Shown here piece after piece: positions 35,631 through 45,345 of a DNA stretch of 64,000 nucleotides; positions within the stretch are counted from its first letter, which is position 1; the number at the start of each line of letters is the position of its first letter. The DNA comes from Geomonas oryzae (lineage in GTDB: Bacteria > Desulfobacterota > Desulfuromonadia > Geobacterales > Geobacteraceae), in assembly GCF_004117875.1 (NCBI RefSeq), contig NZ_RAHW01000010.1, forward strand, positions 62,001-126,000, written 5' to 3'. Both the position numbers and the translations under genes were made by a program. Below the pieces are notes generated by a model that saw only the letters and a list, made by a program, of their open reading frames with translations, ran no database searches and was not told where the DNA came from.

Positions 35631-36929
35631 TTAAGGGAGTTTGTCCAGGAACCGGTCCATGAGCGCCATGTGTTTCGCGGTCGCCCCGCCGCTCTCCCGC
35701 ATCATGGAGAGGGCGTTATGTCCCAGTTCACGGCGCCGCTCCGGATCGGCTATCAGTTCGCGCCAGACCTGGGTCAACTGCTCCGGCGACGGCACCTGCA
35801 CCCCGCCGCGGTAGCGCTTGACGAGCGCCGCGATGTCGCGGAAGTTGTTCATGTATGGCCCGAAGGTGGAAGGGATGCCGCACGAGGCGGGCTCCAGCAG
35901 GTTGTGCCCGCCGAGCTCCACGAGACTTCCCCCGACGAAGCAGAGGTCGGAGAGGGCGTAGAGCCGCATCAACTGTCCCACCCCGTCCACCAGGAGCACC
36001 TCGCCCGGCGCAAAGGAACCGCTCCACCCTTCGAGCACGCTGCAGCGCCGGTAGGTAAAGCCCTCCCGCTCCAGAAGTGCCGCGATCTCCGCGGTGCGCT
36101 CCGGGTGGCGCGGCGCGAGGACGAGGAACAGGTCGTCGCGCTCCCGCTTGAGCTCCCGGTAGGAGGCGAGCAGGTACGCCTCCTCCCCGGGCCTCGTGCT
36201 CCCCGCGCAGATGACGGTGGCGGCGGCCGGGACGCGGTAGTCTTCCCGGAGTTGCGCCCTTTCCGCGGCCGGCACTTCGCGATACGGGACGTCGTATTTC
36301 AGGTTTCCGGTCACCACGCTCCGCTCCGGCGGGGCGCCGATCGCGAGCACCCGCTCAAGGTCCCCCTCGGCCTGCATGCAAAGCAGGGAAAACAGGCGCA
36401 GCGTCGGGCGGAAGAACCAGTCGAACTTGCGGTAACGCGGGAAGGAGCGCTCCGAGATCCTGCCGTTGGCAAGGACCACCGGGATGTCGCGGCGCGCCGC
36501 CTCGCGGGTGAAGTTGGGCCAGATCTCCGTTTCCATGATCACCACGAGCTCTGGCGCGACGGCCGTGAGGGCGTGCCGCACCGAGGGGAGAAAATCGAAG
36601 GGGAAGCAGACGACGGCGTCGATTTCGGGGATCCCGGCCGAGACGGCCCGGCCGGTGGCGGTGGTGTTGGAGACCACGAGGGCCCAGTCGGGGCGGCGCT
36701 CCTTCAGGGCCTTCAGGAGGGGGCGCGCCGCCAGGGTCTCGCCGACCGAGACCGCGTGGACCCAGATCACCTTCCGCCCGCGGATCTTTTGCATCTGCTC
36801 GGCCGAGACCGCACCCAGGCGCTCGGCAAGTGCCGGCGGGTTTTTCCCGGCCAGGAGCTGGAAAAGATGAAACGCCAGCAGCGCGGGGGAAAGGATGAGG
36901 GCGGCCAGGTTGTAGAAAAGAAGGAACAT
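35631..36929 (-). CDS. waaA: 3-deoxy-D-manno-octulosonic acid (Kdo) transferase
   Basis: 432 residues. The N-terminal membrane anchor is FYNLAALILSPALLAFHLF. WVHAVSVGE, the catalytic-type Glu region VVIMETEIWPNF and LANGRISERSF are diagnostic of WaaA/KdtA. The C-terminal GT-B half has VGGSLVELGGHNLLEPA. It attaches Kdo to lipid IVA. A GAGAGAG tract serves as the ribosome site. Confidence 0.95.
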   Translation of the reverse strand: MFLLFYNLAALILSPALLAFHLFQLLAGKNPPALAERLGAVSAEQMQKIRGRKVIWVHAVSVGETLAARPLLKALKERRPDWALVVSNTTATGRAVSAGIPEIDAVVCFPFDFLPSVRHALTAVAPELVVIMETEIWPNFTREAARRDIPVVLANGRISERSFPRYRKFDWFFRPTLRLFSLLCMQAEGDLERVLAIGAPPERSVVTGNLKYDVPYREVPAAERAQLREDYRVPAAATVICAGSTRPGEEAYLLASYRELKRERDDLFLVLAPRHPERTAEIAALLEREGFTYRRCSVLEGWSGSFAPGEVLLVDGVGQLMRLYALSDLCFVGGSLVELGGHNLLEPASCGIPSTFGPYMNNFRDIAALVKRYRGGVQVPSPEQLTQVWRELIADPERRRELGHNALSMMRESGGATAKHMALMDRFLDKLP

Positions 36930-37014
36930 GCAGCTCTCTCTCCCGTCCCGGGTGTCCGGCTGGGGACGGGGGGTCGCGCCTGACGGCGGGACCGTGGTCG
37001 GGGCGCCTCAAGCG

Positions 37015-38061
37015 CTAGGCGCCCGCCTCGCTTTGGCGGTAACGGCTGCGCCACACCTCGACCTTGTCGAGGACGTCTTGCACCGTGATGCGCGCCATCC
37101 GGTCGGGATGGTTCTCCATGGTGATCGGGTAATCCTCGCCCGGCTCGCCGTAGGCGTCGATGGCCAGGTCGCCGAACTTGCGGTACGGGCCGACGCGCTT
37201 CGGGTTCGAGTACCCCATGAGGGCGATCACGGGACGATCCAGGGCGACGGTCATGTGCAGCGGGCCGGTGTCGAGCGACAGCACGAGCGCCGCCTTGTCG
37301 AGCACCCCTACGAGCCCCCGCAGGCCGCCGTTGCCCAGGTTGTTGAAGGGCTTGATGCGCGCCTTCTCCATGATGATCCGTTCCGCGTTCTCCTCGCGCG
37401 GGGAGCGTCCCCCCACAAGGACCGGCTGCAGGCCGAAGTCGCCGGCGAGCGCGTCGCACACCTCCGCCCAGCGCTCGGGAATCCAGTCCTTCTGGGCCTT
37501 GCTGGTGGCGACCACGATGGGCACCACCGGACGGTCGAACTGCGCGTAGAAATCGCGCTGCCACGCGCGCTCCTGGTCGTTCCAGGGCCCAAGGTTCCAT
37601 TCCACCGGGGAGGTCGGCGCACCGAGGTACTCGCAGAATTCCAGGTACTGGTCCTGGACGTGCTGCATGGCATGCGGCGGGATGCGGTGCGTGGTGAAGA
37701 GCCAGTTGAGGTCGCGGGCACGGGCGAAGTCGAAGCCGAGCTTCACCGGCGCGTTCACGAAAGAGCAGATGATGTTGGCCTTGAAGTAGACCTGCAGGTC
37801 GAGCACGAGGTCGAAGCGGCGCGACTTCAGCTGCTCCCGTACCTCCAGGTAGCCGCGCCACCCCTTGCTGCGGTCGAACAGGATGATCTCGTCAACCAGC
37901 GCGTGCCCGCGCACCAGCATCGCCGGCCCGGGCTGCAGGATCCAGGTCACCTTCATGGCCGGATTGGCGCGCTTTAGCGAGTGAAGCACCGGCAGCACGT
38001 GCACGGTGTCCCCTACTGCGCTCATCATGACGATACAGACCCTATCTGTGGCAAAACGCAT
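37015..38061 (-). CDS. GT9 heptosyltransferase-family protein
   Basis: 348 residues from the ATG at 38061, which overlaps the preceding kinase stop by one base (TGATG). GT9 features: CIVMMSAVGDTVHVLPVL, DLVLDLQVYFKANIICSF and SLDTGPLHMTVALDRPVIAL. This is the third GT9 gene in the window, so it is a candidate heptosyltransferase III or outer-core transferase. It ends 86 bases before the waaA start. Confidence 0.86.
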   Translation of the reverse strand: MRFATDRVCIVMMSAVGDTVHVLPVLHSLKRANPAMKVTWILQPGPAMLVRGHALVDEIILFDRSKGWRGYLEVREQLKSRRFDLVLDLQVYFKANIICSFVNAPVKLGFDFARARDLNWLFTTHRIPPHAMQHVQDQYLEFCEYLGAPTSPVEWNLGPWNDQERAWQRDFYAQFDRPVVPIVVATSKAQKDWIPERWAEVCDALAGDFGLQPVLVGGRSPREENAERIIMEKARIKPFNNLGNGGLRGLVGVLDKAALVLSLDTGPLHMTVALDRPVIALMGYSNPKRVGPYRKFGDLAIDAYGEPGEDYPITMENHPDRMARITVQDVLDKVEVWRSRYRQSEAGA

Positions 38062-38831
38062 CAATTTTTCTCCATAGCGAGGGATGCCAGCCGCGCCAGC
38101 GCCTCCTCGTCGATTTGCAATCCCCACCGGTCGCGCCACTTGCGCGCCGAGCGGGCGAGCCGCTCATAGTTGCGCCGGGCGACCTCCGCTTCCGGAGGAA
38201 ACAGCACACGGTCCACGTCGAGGAGGTAGGCGGTGGGGACCGGGGCGAGGGTCACGTAGATGTTTTTCATGTTGAGGTCGGGGTGCCAGGCACCGCACCC
38301 TTCCAGCCGGCGCAAAAGGAGCGCCACCGCCTGCAGCAGCGCCTCGCGCTCCGCCGCGTCGCTCGCCTGCCAGCGCTCCGGCAGGTCCCCCCCGGCAGGG
38401 AGGCGCCGGGTCATCACGTCGCAGCGCACGAAGGGAAACGCCGCGGGGTAGAGCGCGTAGGCGATCACCTCGGGGGTCGGGACCCCGGCCTCGGCAAGCC
38501 GGACCGCGTTGGCGAGTTCCAGCGGCGCGCGGGTGGGGGGTAGAAAGCGCTCACCGGTTAAGTAGCGCAAGAGGCCGCCGTGCCGGTTGCGGCGCACCAC
38601 GACGGGTACCGGCTCCGCCCCCGGGAGGGTGACGCCGTAGCAGGCGCCGCGGCCGTGCATCACGTCGCGCTCCGTCCGGGCCGCCGCCCAGTCGTGCAGA
38701 GTCGGCGCGGTCAAAGCCTCGCGCACGGCGTCTGCAGCCCAGGCGCGCGCCACCACCCGCCTGCCGGCGACGACAAACTGAAGGTACGAATCGGGGTTGA
38801 CGATACGGGTTGCTGCGGGGTCTGCCGTCAT
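38061..38831 (-). CDS. LPS core kinase (Kdo kinase/WaaP family)
   Basis: 256 residues, protein-kinase-like fold. VVVRRNRHGGLLRYL carries a nucleotide-contact region, the catalytic loop is AWHPDLNMKNIYV and the metal motif is LLDVDRVLF. Members phosphorylate Kdo or heptose of the inner core. It is one base upstream of the GT9 gene. KdkA or WaaP specificity is unresolved. GGAGG precedes the ATG. Confidence 0.83.
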   Translation of the reverse strand: MTADPAATRIVNPDSYLQFVVAGRRVVARAWAADAVREALTAPTLHDWAAARTERDVMHGRGACYGVTLPGAEPVPVVVRRNRHGGLLRYLTGERFLPPTRAPLELANAVRLAEAGVPTPEVIAYALYPAAFPFVRCDVMTRRLPAGGDLPERWQASDAAEREALLQAVALLLRRLEGCGAWHPDLNMKNIYVTLAPVPTAYLLDVDRVLFPPEAEVARRNYERLARSARKWRDRWGLQIDEEALARLASLAMEKN

Positions 38832-38926
38832 CCGGCCTCCAAAATAATCCGGGAACCATTAGTGGGGGAAGCCGCCGGCACCGATGCGATCAAACGCAGG
38901 GAGGGCGGTCGGCGGAGCGTGAGGGT

Positions 38927-39874
38927 TTACGGCTTCGTCCCGTCCGCCTGCCCCGCCGGCTGCGGGGCGCGCTTCCAGCGCTGATGGACCCAATACCACT
39001 CGGTCGGGTGCCGCACCACGTAATCCTCGAGGCAGCGGGTCATCTGCACCGTGTCCTGCACCTCGATATCCCCGTGCGCCGCCCCGAGTTCCAGTTCCGG
39101 ATGGAACTCGACCACCTGACGGTCCCCTTCACGGTGGATGAAGGCGGGCACCAGCGGCACCTGGTTTTTGCGCGCCAAAAGGGCGAGCATGTTGGTGGTC
39201 CAGGCCGGTCGGCCGAGGAAATCCACCAGCACGCCGTTGCGGGTCCAGGTGGCCTGGTCGATCAGGAGCCCCACCACGCCGTTTCTGCGGAACTGGACCA
39301 TCATGTTGCGCAGGGCCCCGTCGGCGTAGATGACCGAGTTCCCGTGACGGCCGCGCACCTTCTCCAGCACGGCGTTCAGCGACTGGTTGTCCTGGCGTTT
39401 CGCCACCACGCTGATGTTTTGCACCCGGCTGCCGAAGGAGAGCGCCATGAGCTCCCAGTTGCCGCAGTGGCCGGTGAGAAGCGCCACCCCCCGCCCCCGC
39501 TCGCGCGCCTTTTCGAAGTGCTCCAGTCCCCGGAACTCCACTGCGTCGATCATCGCCTGCCCCTTGTCGTGGTACAGGCGGCAGACCTCGACCGCGGTGC
39601 GACCGAGGTTCTCGAAGGTCTCGCGGGCAAGCTCGACGGCACTCCTCCGCTCCCACCCCGGTTGGGCTTCCAGGAAGGGAAGCGAGCGCTCGATGTTTTG
39701 CACCGCGACGTCGCGACGCCGCTTCAACAGACGGAACAAGAGCCTTCCGAGAGCCGGTCCCGCCGCGTTGGCGGCACCAAGCGGAAGGCGCGCCACCAGG
39801 TTGGAGACCGCCATGAACAGCAGCGACTCCAGTCTCCAGCGCAGCTTTCTCGTCGCAGTTACCCTGCGGGCCAC
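38927..39874 (-). CDS. Lipid A late acyltransferase (LpxL/HtrB family)
   Basis: 315 residues. One N-terminal hydrophobic segment is followed by the catalytic HX4E motif in LLTGHCGNWELMAL. GLLIDQATWTRNGVLVDFLG and the C-terminal EWYWVHQRWK are typical of LpxL/LpxM. It adds a secondary acyl chain to Kdo-lipid A. It starts at a GTG with AAGGAG eight bases upstream and overlaps msbA by 16 bases. It is the only late acyltransferase gene here. Confidence 0.88.
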   Translation of the reverse strand: MARRVTATRKLRWRLESLLFMAVSNLVARLPLGAANAAGPALGRLLFRLLKRRRDVAVQNIERSLPFLEAQPGWERRSAVELARETFENLGRTAVEVCRLYHDKGQAMIDAVEFRGLEHFEKARERGRGVALLTGHCGNWELMALSFGSRVQNISVVAKRQDNQSLNAVLEKVRGRHGNSVIYADGALRNMMVQFRRNGVVGLLIDQATWTRNGVLVDFLGRPAWTTNMLALLARKNQVPLVPAFIHREGDRQVVEFHPELELGAAHGDIEVQDTVQMTRCLEDYVVRHPTEWYWVHQRWKRAPQPAGQADGTKP

Positions 39875-41622
39875 GATTTGGTCTCCTTGAACTGCATGCC
39901 GTGCAGACGGCTGTAGGTCCCTTCATGCCGCAGCAGTTCTTCGTGGGTCCCCATCTCCGCGACGACACCCTTTTCCAGCACCACGATGCGGTCGGCATGG
40001 GTGATGGTGGAGAGGCGGTGCGCGATGACGAAGGTGGTGCGGTTCTTCATGAGGTTGTTGAGCGCCTTTTGCACCATCTGCTCGCTCTCGGTGTCGAGCG
40101 CGCTGGTCGCCTCGTCGAGGATGAGGATGGGGGCGTCCTTCAGGATGGCCCGGGCGATGCAGAGCCTCTGGCGCTGTCCGCCGGAGAGGCGTACGCCGCG
40201 GTCGCCGATGTTGGTCCGGTACCCCTCCGGGAGCTCCAGGATGAAGTCGTGGGCGAAGGCGGCCCGCGCCGCGGCCTCGACCTCGGCGTCGGTCGCCTGC
40301 GAGCGTCCGTAGCGGATGTTGTTGGCGATGGTGTCGTTGAAGAGGATCGTCTCCTGGTCGACCAGGGCGATCTGCTGCAAGAGGTTCTGCATGGTCCGCT
40401 TGCGGATGTCGACGCCGTCCATGAGCACCGCGCCGCCGGTCGGATCGTAGAAGCGGGTGATGAGGGAGACGAGGGTGGTCTTGCCGCCGCCGGAGGGGCC
40501 GACCAGGGCGATCACCTCCCCCTTTTTCGCCTTCAGGTTCACCCCCTGCAGCACGTAGTCGTCCTCGTACTTGAAGCGGACGTCGCGGAACTCCACCTCG
40601 CCGTTCACCTTGCCGAGGTCCCGGGCGTCCGGCGCATCCACGATTTCGGGTTTCTCGTCCATCACCTCGAAGACGCGTTCCGCCGCGCCCACGGAGCGCT
40701 GCAGGTTGTTGTAGGAGGAGAGAAGCCTCTTGATCGGGTTGAAGACGAGCACCATGCCGGTGATGAAGGAGAAGAACTCCGAGGCGCTCTTCGTGCCGTG
40801 CATGACGCTGCTGCCGCCGACCCAGATGACAGCCGCCACGCCGAAGGAGGTGATGAACTCCATGATCGGGGTCGAGAGGCCGTCGTACTTTATGTTCTTC
40901 CTGGTGAAGTGGTAGAAGTCGCTGTTGCGCGCCTTGAAGCGCTCGATTTCGCGGTCCTCGAGGCCGAAGGCCTTCACCACCTTGATGCCGGAGTAGGTCT
41001 CCTGGAGTATGCTCGCGAGGTCCCCCATCTTCTCCTGCCCCTGGCGCGCCACCCGCTTGATCCTCTTGCCGATCTTCGTCGCCGGGATCACGGTGAGCGG
41101 GATCACCACGAAGGAGATCAGGGCGAGCTGCCAGTCGCGGTAGAAGATGACGCCCAAAAGGGCGACGGCAGAGAGCCCGTCGCGGAACAGGCCGCTGATG
41201 ACGTTCGCCACCCCCTCCTGCATCATCCCTACGTCGGCCAGAACGCGCGACATGAGCGTGCCGGTCTCGTTGCGGTGGAAGTACCCGACGCTCAGGCGCA
41301 TGTTCTTCGCGTACAGGTCGTTTCTCACGTCCTGGACCGCGAGCTGCCCGGCGCTCTTGATGAAGTAGTCGTTCGTGTAGCGGCAGACGCCGCGCAGGGC
41401 GTAGAGCAGCACGATGCCTACCGGCAGCAGCATGAAGATGGCGGTGTCCTTGCCGGAAAACATCTTCCTGAGGACCGGCTCGACGAGGTAGGCCATGGCG
41501 CCGTCCATCCCGCCCACCCCGAGCGAGCCCACGGCGGCAAGCGCGATGCGCCACCAGTGAGGACGGCTGTAGCCGACCAGCCGCATGAAAACGTTCATTT
41601 TCTTCGGGGGTGTTGCACTCAT
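39859..41622 (-). CDS. msbA: Lipid A flippase MsbA (ABC transporter)
   Basis: 587 residues, half-transporter. The membrane domain (about 1-320) has six segments and the intracellular YFHRNETGTLMSRVL. The ATPase domain has Walker A GPSGGGKTT, signature RLSGGQRQRLCIARAI and Walker B ILILDEATSALD. It flips lipid A-core across the inner membrane. It overlaps lpxB by four bases (ATGA) and lpxL by 16, so the three are one translational unit. Confidence 0.94.
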   Translation of the reverse strand: MSATPPKKMNVFMRLVGYSRPHWWRIALAAVGSLGVGGMDGAMAYLVEPVLRKMFSGKDTAIFMLLPVGIVLLYALRGVCRYTNDYFIKSAGQLAVQDVRNDLYAKNMRLSVGYFHRNETGTLMSRVLADVGMMQEGVANVISGLFRDGLSAVALLGVIFYRDWQLALISFVVIPLTVIPATKIGKRIKRVARQGQEKMGDLASILQETYSGIKVVKAFGLEDREIERFKARNSDFYHFTRKNIKYDGLSTPIMEFITSFGVAAVIWVGGSSVMHGTKSASEFFSFITGMVLVFNPIKRLLSSYNNLQRSVGAAERVFEVMDEKPEIVDAPDARDLGKVNGEVEFRDVRFKYEDDYVLQGVNLKAKKGEVIALVGPSGGGKTTLVSLITRFYDPTGGAVLMDGVDIRKRTMQNLLQQIALVDQETILFNDTIANNIRYGRSQATDAEVEAAARAAFAHDFILELPEGYRTNIGDRGVRLSGGQRQRLCIARAILKDAPILILDEATSALDTESEQMVQKALNNLMKNRTTFVIAHRLSTITHADRIVVLEKGVVAEMGTHEELLRHEGTYSRLHGMQFKETKSWPAG

Positions 41623-42761
41623 TTCATCATCTCCATGGCGAGCCGGGCCACGCGGCCCAAGGCGCCGCCGCTGCCCAGCTTAACTCTCATCGCGGCGAAA
41701 TCGTCCCGCATCGCGGCCGCGTAACCGGGGTTGTTCAGGAGCGCGTCGATCTCGTTCGCGATCGGCAGCGGCTCCGCTTCGTCTTGCAACAGTTCCTGCA
41801 CCATCCGCTTTTCGGCGACGATGTTGCTGATCCCTATGTGCGGCACGTTGATGACCCGCTTCCCCACCTCGTAGGTGAACCTGGACATCTTGTAGATGAT
41901 CACGTGGGGCACGCCGACCAGGGCGAGTTCCATGACCACGGTACCGGACGCCGCGATCACCGCGTCGCAGGCGGTCATCACGTCGTGGTTTCTCCCGGCG
42001 ATCACGGCGACCTCGAGCCCCGCCCCGGAAAGGTAGGGGGCGAGATCCTCCTCTTTCAACGAGGAGGCGCGCGGCAGCACGAACTGCAGGTCCGGCATGC
42101 GCTCTTTCAGGATGCGCGCCGCGTCGAGGATGACGGGAAGGAGCTTCTTCACTTCCGCGTGGCGGCTGCCGGGGAAAAGTCCCACGCAGCGCCTTTGCGG
42201 GTCGAGCCCCAGCGAGGCGAGCGCCTCGTCGCGCCGCATGGTCGGTTTCACCAGGTCGAGCAGCGGGTGCCCGACGAAGGTGACCGGAACCCCGGCCTTC
42301 TGGTAGAAGGGGACCTCGAAGGGGAAGAGCACCGCCATCATGTCGACGACGCGGCCGATGCCGTGCACGCGGTGGCTTCTCCAGGCCCAGACCTGCGGGG
42401 AGATGAAGTAGAGCACCTTGATGCCCGCCTTCTTCGCCACCTTGGCGAGCCTCAGGTTGAAATCCGGGTAGTCGATCAGGATCAGGAGGTCGGGAGGATC
42501 GGTGTGGAGTTTGTTTTTCAGCGTGTTGAAGCCGTTTATGATGGTCGGCAGGTGCGCCACCACTTCCACGAGCCCCATCACCGCCATCACGTTGGCGTCG
42601 ACCAGGGTTTCCACCCCGGCCTCGCGCATGCAGTTTCCCCCCATCCCGAAAAAGCGGGTATCGGGGGAGAGGGTGCGTATCGCGGAGGCGATCTGCGCGC
42701 CGTACATCTCGCCGGAAGCCTCCCCGGCGACGATCATCACTGACTGTTGCTTTTCTTGCAA
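41619..42761 (-). CDS. lpxB: Lipid A disaccharide synthase
   Basis: 380 residues. MIVAGEASGEMYGAQI, LLILIDYPDFNLRLA and YFISPQVWAWRSHRV are diagnostic. It joins UDP-diacylglucosamine and lipid X. The start is a TTG at 42761 with AGAGG six bases upstream; the first ATG is eight codons later without a ribosome site. It follows lpxA by 80 bases that contain an imperfect hairpin. Confidence 0.95.
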   Translation of the reverse strand: MQEKQQSVMIVAGEASGEMYGAQIASAIRTLSPDTRFFGMGGNCMREAGVETLVDANVMAVMGLVEVVAHLPTIINGFNTLKNKLHTDPPDLLILIDYPDFNLRLAKVAKKAGIKVLYFISPQVWAWRSHRVHGIGRVVDMMAVLFPFEVPFYQKAGVPVTFVGHPLLDLVKPTMRRDEALASLGLDPQRRCVGLFPGSRHAEVKKLLPVILDAARILKERMPDLQFVLPRASSLKEEDLAPYLSGAGLEVAVIAGRNHDVMTACDAVIAASGTVVMELALVGVPHVIIYKMSRFTYEVGKRVINVPHIGISNIVAEKRMVQELLQDEAEPLPIANEIDALLNNPGYAAAMRDDFAAMRVKLGSGGALGRVARLAMEMMK

Positions 42762-42841
42762 ATAGAACCTCTAAAAGAGATCAAGGTCGAGGCACGGGCC
42801 GGAGAAAAGTCCGTCCCGCTCCCGACCTTGACGCTCCTTTT

Positions 42842-43618
42842 TTACCTCGTGACGCCGCGCTTCGCGCTTTCGATGAACTCGATGAAGTGGTCCACCTCGG
42901 GGCACTTCGGCACCTCGGCCTTCATCTTCTCGACCGCCTCGGCAAGTTTCAGTCCCGACATGGAGAGAAGCTTGTAGGCCTTTTTCAGGCTGGAGATGGT
43001 CTCGTCGGAGAAACCGCGCCGCTTCAGCCCGACCAGGTTCAGACCGCGCAGGCGGCTTTCGGAACGGTCGCCGGTGATGATCGTGTACGGCGGAACGTCG
43101 AGCGGCACCGAGGTCATCCCACCCACCATGACGTGGGCGCCGATGCGCATGAACTGCAGCACCGCGCAGAGCCCGCCGAGGATCGCGTAGTCCTCGACGA
43201 CGACGTGCCCCGCCAGGGTGGCCGAGTTGGCCATGATGACGTTGTTGCCGATGTGGCAGTCGTGCGCGACGTGGGAGTAGGCCATGAACAGGTTGTTGTC
43301 GCCGACCGTCGTCTCGCCGTCGCCGGTCACGGTCCCGAGGTGCAGGCTTGCGAACTCGCGGATGGTGTTGCCGTTGCCGATCTTGAGCCAGGTCTTCTCG
43401 CCGCGGTATTTGAGGTCCTGCGGGATCGCCCCGACCGACGCCATGTGGAAGATGGTGTTGTTCTCGCCGATCTCGGTCCAGCCGTCGATGACGGCATGCG
43501 GCCCCACCTTGGTCCCCTTGCCGATGCTCACGTTCTCGCCGATCACGGCGTACGGGCCGATCTCGACCCCTTCGGCGATCTTGGCTCCGGGATGGATGAT
43601 TGCGGTGCTGTGGATCAT
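42842..43618 (-). CDS. lpxA: UDP-N-acetylglucosamine acyltransferase
   Basis: 258 residues, left-handed beta-helix made of hexapeptide repeats (about 1-180) and a helical C-terminal tail. The catalytic His lies in YSHVAHDCHIGNNV, and LRGLNLVGLKRRGFS is typical of LpxA. It performs the first step of lipid A synthesis. GGAGA precedes the ATG. It sits 15 bases after fabZ, the standard order. Confidence 0.96.
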   Translation of the reverse strand: MIHSTAIIHPGAKIAEGVEIGPYAVIGENVSIGKGTKVGPHAVIDGWTEIGENNTIFHMASVGAIPQDLKYRGEKTWLKIGNGNTIREFASLHLGTVTGDGETTVGDNNLFMAYSHVAHDCHIGNNVIMANSATLAGHVVVEDYAILGGLCAVLQFMRIGAHVMVGGMTSVPLDVPPYTIITGDRSESRLRGLNLVGLKRRGFSDETISSLKKAYKLLSMSGLKLAEAVEKMKAEVPKCPEVDHFIEFIESAKRGVTR

Positions 43619-43633
43619 AGATGTTCTCCGTGC

Positions 43634-44068
43634 CTACTTGTCGGCGAGCGTTGCCTTCAGTTCCGCTTCGGTCATAAGCGTCTCACCGACGTAAGCCTTG
43701 GCGGCGCAGCTCCAGATGCCGCGCTTGTTGAAGAGGGTCTCCACCTCGATTCTCAGGGTGTCACCGGGCTTTACCGGCTTCCTGAAACGCGCGTTGTCGA
43801 TGGCCATGAAGTAGCTCACCTTGTCCTTCCCGCCGTCCTCCAAGCTGAGGTACGCCATGGTTGCGGCGGCCTGGGCCATCGCCTCGATGATCAGCACACC
43901 CGGCATGACCGGGAAACCGGGGAAGTGCCCCTGGAAGAAGGGCTCGTTCATGGTCACGTTCTTGATGGCCACGATCCGCTTTCCCGGATCCAGGTCGGTG
44001 ACCTTGTCGATGAGCAGAAACGGGTAACGGTGCGGCAGAATTTCCATTATCTGGACGATATCAAGCAT
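43634..44068 (-). CDS. fabZ: (3R)-hydroxyacyl-ACP dehydratase FabZ
   Basis: 144 residues from the ATG at 44068, with AGGA seven bases upstream; a 20-codon extension runs into repeat DNA. The hotdog fold has [14 protein letters not shown], and the catalytic [20 protein letters not shown] holds the His and Glu. It competes with LpxA for hydroxyacyl-ACP and so balances phospholipid and lipid A. It lies between lpxD and lpxA. Confidence 0.96.
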   Translation of the reverse strand: MLDIVQIMEILPHRYPFLLIDKVTDLDPGKRIVAIKNVTMNEPFFQGHFPGFPVMPGVLIIEAMAQAAATMAYLSLEDGGKDKVSYFMAIDNARFRKPVKPGDTLRIEVETLFNKRGIWSCAAKAYVGETLMTEAELKATLADK

Positions 44069-44156
44069 TGCCTGTCCTCTCCTTGCATCGGCTTCCAAGC
44101 CTGAGGGCTTGAGCCGAAGTAATCGCATTGTTTAACTCCCCCGCGGGTGCGTCCGT

Positions 44157-44272
44157 CCCCCTCTCCCCCCGGGAGAGGGTGGCCGAAGGCCGGGTGAGGG
44201 AGATGCAAAAGGGAAAGGACCCGCCAATGGCAGCGCCCTCACCCCGTCCCTCTCCCGGGGGGAGAGGGGGTG
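44157..44272. repeat. REPIN-like inverted pair of palindromic repeats
   Basis: The left unit (44157-44200) contains CCCTCTCCCCCCGGGAGAGG, then a GGCCGAAGGCC palindrome and GGGTGAGGG. The right unit (44236-44272) is the same sequence inverted, with the middle palindrome missing. It fills the fabZ-lpxD gap. Such paired REP units are widely scattered in bacterial genomes. Confidence 0.75.
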
Positions 44273-44291
44273 TTACAGCCGGGTTGTGTGG

Positions 44292-45332
44292 TTATTCCCC
44301 TTTTTCCGCGAGCTTCGCCTCCAGCTCGGCCACGCGCTTCTCCAGGGCGTTCATGGTCTTTCTGAACTCGGGAAGCTTCGGGAGCAGGTTGGAGGATTTG
44401 AGCCACTCGCGGTGCGGCATGACCGGGATCCCGGAAAGGACCTGGTTCGGCTCCAGGTTCCCCGCCACGCCGGACTTCGCGCCGACCATGACGTTGTCGC
44501 CGATCTTGATGTGTCCGGCGACGCCTACCTGCCCTCCCAGGATGACGTGGTTGCCGAGCTGGGTGCTGCCGGAGATCCCGACCTGCGAGACGATCATGCA
44601 GTCCTCGCCGATCACGCAGTTGTGGCCGATCTGCACGAGGTTGTCGATCTTGGTGCCGCGCCTGATGCGGGTCACCTCGAGCGCGGCGCGGTCGATGACC
44701 GCGTTGGAGCCTATCTCGACGTCGTCCTCGACCACCACGATGCCGATCTGCGGGATCTTGTACCAGGAGCTGCCGTCCGGTGCGTAGCCGAAGCCGTCCG
44801 AGCCGATCACCGTTCCGTCGTGGATGATGACGCGGTTGCCGATGCGGCAGCGCTCGCGGACGCTCACGTTGGCGTAGAGGGTGACGTCGTCGCCGACGCT
44901 CGCGCCGGGGTAGAGGACCACGCCGGGGTAGAGGGTCACGCGGTCGCCGACGGTGACGCCGGGGCCGACGGTCGCACCCGGGTAGATGGTGACTTCCTGG
45001 CCTATTTTCGCACCCGGCGCCACGAAGGCGCCCGGGAGCACGCCGAGGCGGGGTGCCGGCTGGGTGTAGAACAGGGTCAAAAGCTTGGCGAAGGCCAAGT
45101 AGGGGTTCGCGTGGAAGATGGCGTTTTTGCCGTGGGTGTTCCCCCCCGTCCCCATGAGCACCGCCGAGGCGCCCGTGGTGGCCACCTTGCTTGCGTACTT
45201 CGGGTTGGCGAGGAAGGTGAGCTGCCCTTCGCCCGCGTCGTCGAGGGTCCCCAGTCCGCCGATCAGCACCTCGCCGTCGCCCGAAACCGTCCCCCCGAGA
45301 TACTCGGCTATTTCTCGAAGCGTCTTTTTCAT
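44292..45332 (-). CDS. lpxD: UDP-3-O-acyl-glucosamine N-acyltransferase
   Basis: 346 residues. The N-terminal uridine-binding domain starts [18 protein letters not shown]. Long hexapeptide repeats follow (about 100-300), with [20 protein letters not shown] and GGQVGVAGH typical of LpxD. A C-terminal helix ([17 protein letters not shown]) closes the protein. It adds the N-linked acyl chain of lipid A. GAGGT lies four bases before the ATG and directly abuts an inverted-repeat element arm. Confidence 0.95.
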   Translation of the reverse strand: MKKTLREIAEYLGGTVSGDGEVLIGGLGTLDDAGEGQLTFLANPKYASKVATTGASAVLMGTGGNTHGKNAIFHANPYLAFAKLLTLFYTQPAPRLGVLPGAFVAPGAKIGQEVTIYPGATVGPGVTVGDRVTLYPGVVLYPGASVGDDVTLYANVSVRERCRIGNRVIIHDGTVIGSDGFGYAPDGSSWYKIPQIGIVVVEDDVEIGSNAVIDRAALEVTRIRRGTKIDNLVQIGHNCVIGEDCMIVSQVGISGSTQLGNHVILGGQVGVAGHIKIGDNVMVGAKSGVAGNLEPNQVLSGIPVMPHREWLKSSNLLPKLPEFRKTMNALEKRVAELEAKLAEKGE

Positions 45333-45345
45333 GTAGACCTCAAAA

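Noticed and set aside
39901..41724. Long plus-strand reading frame of about 600 codons opposite msbA
   Set aside because: It is the antisense of a clearly conserved gene. Its protein is low-complexity (Asp, Val, His, Arg rich) as expected from GC-rich codon shadows.
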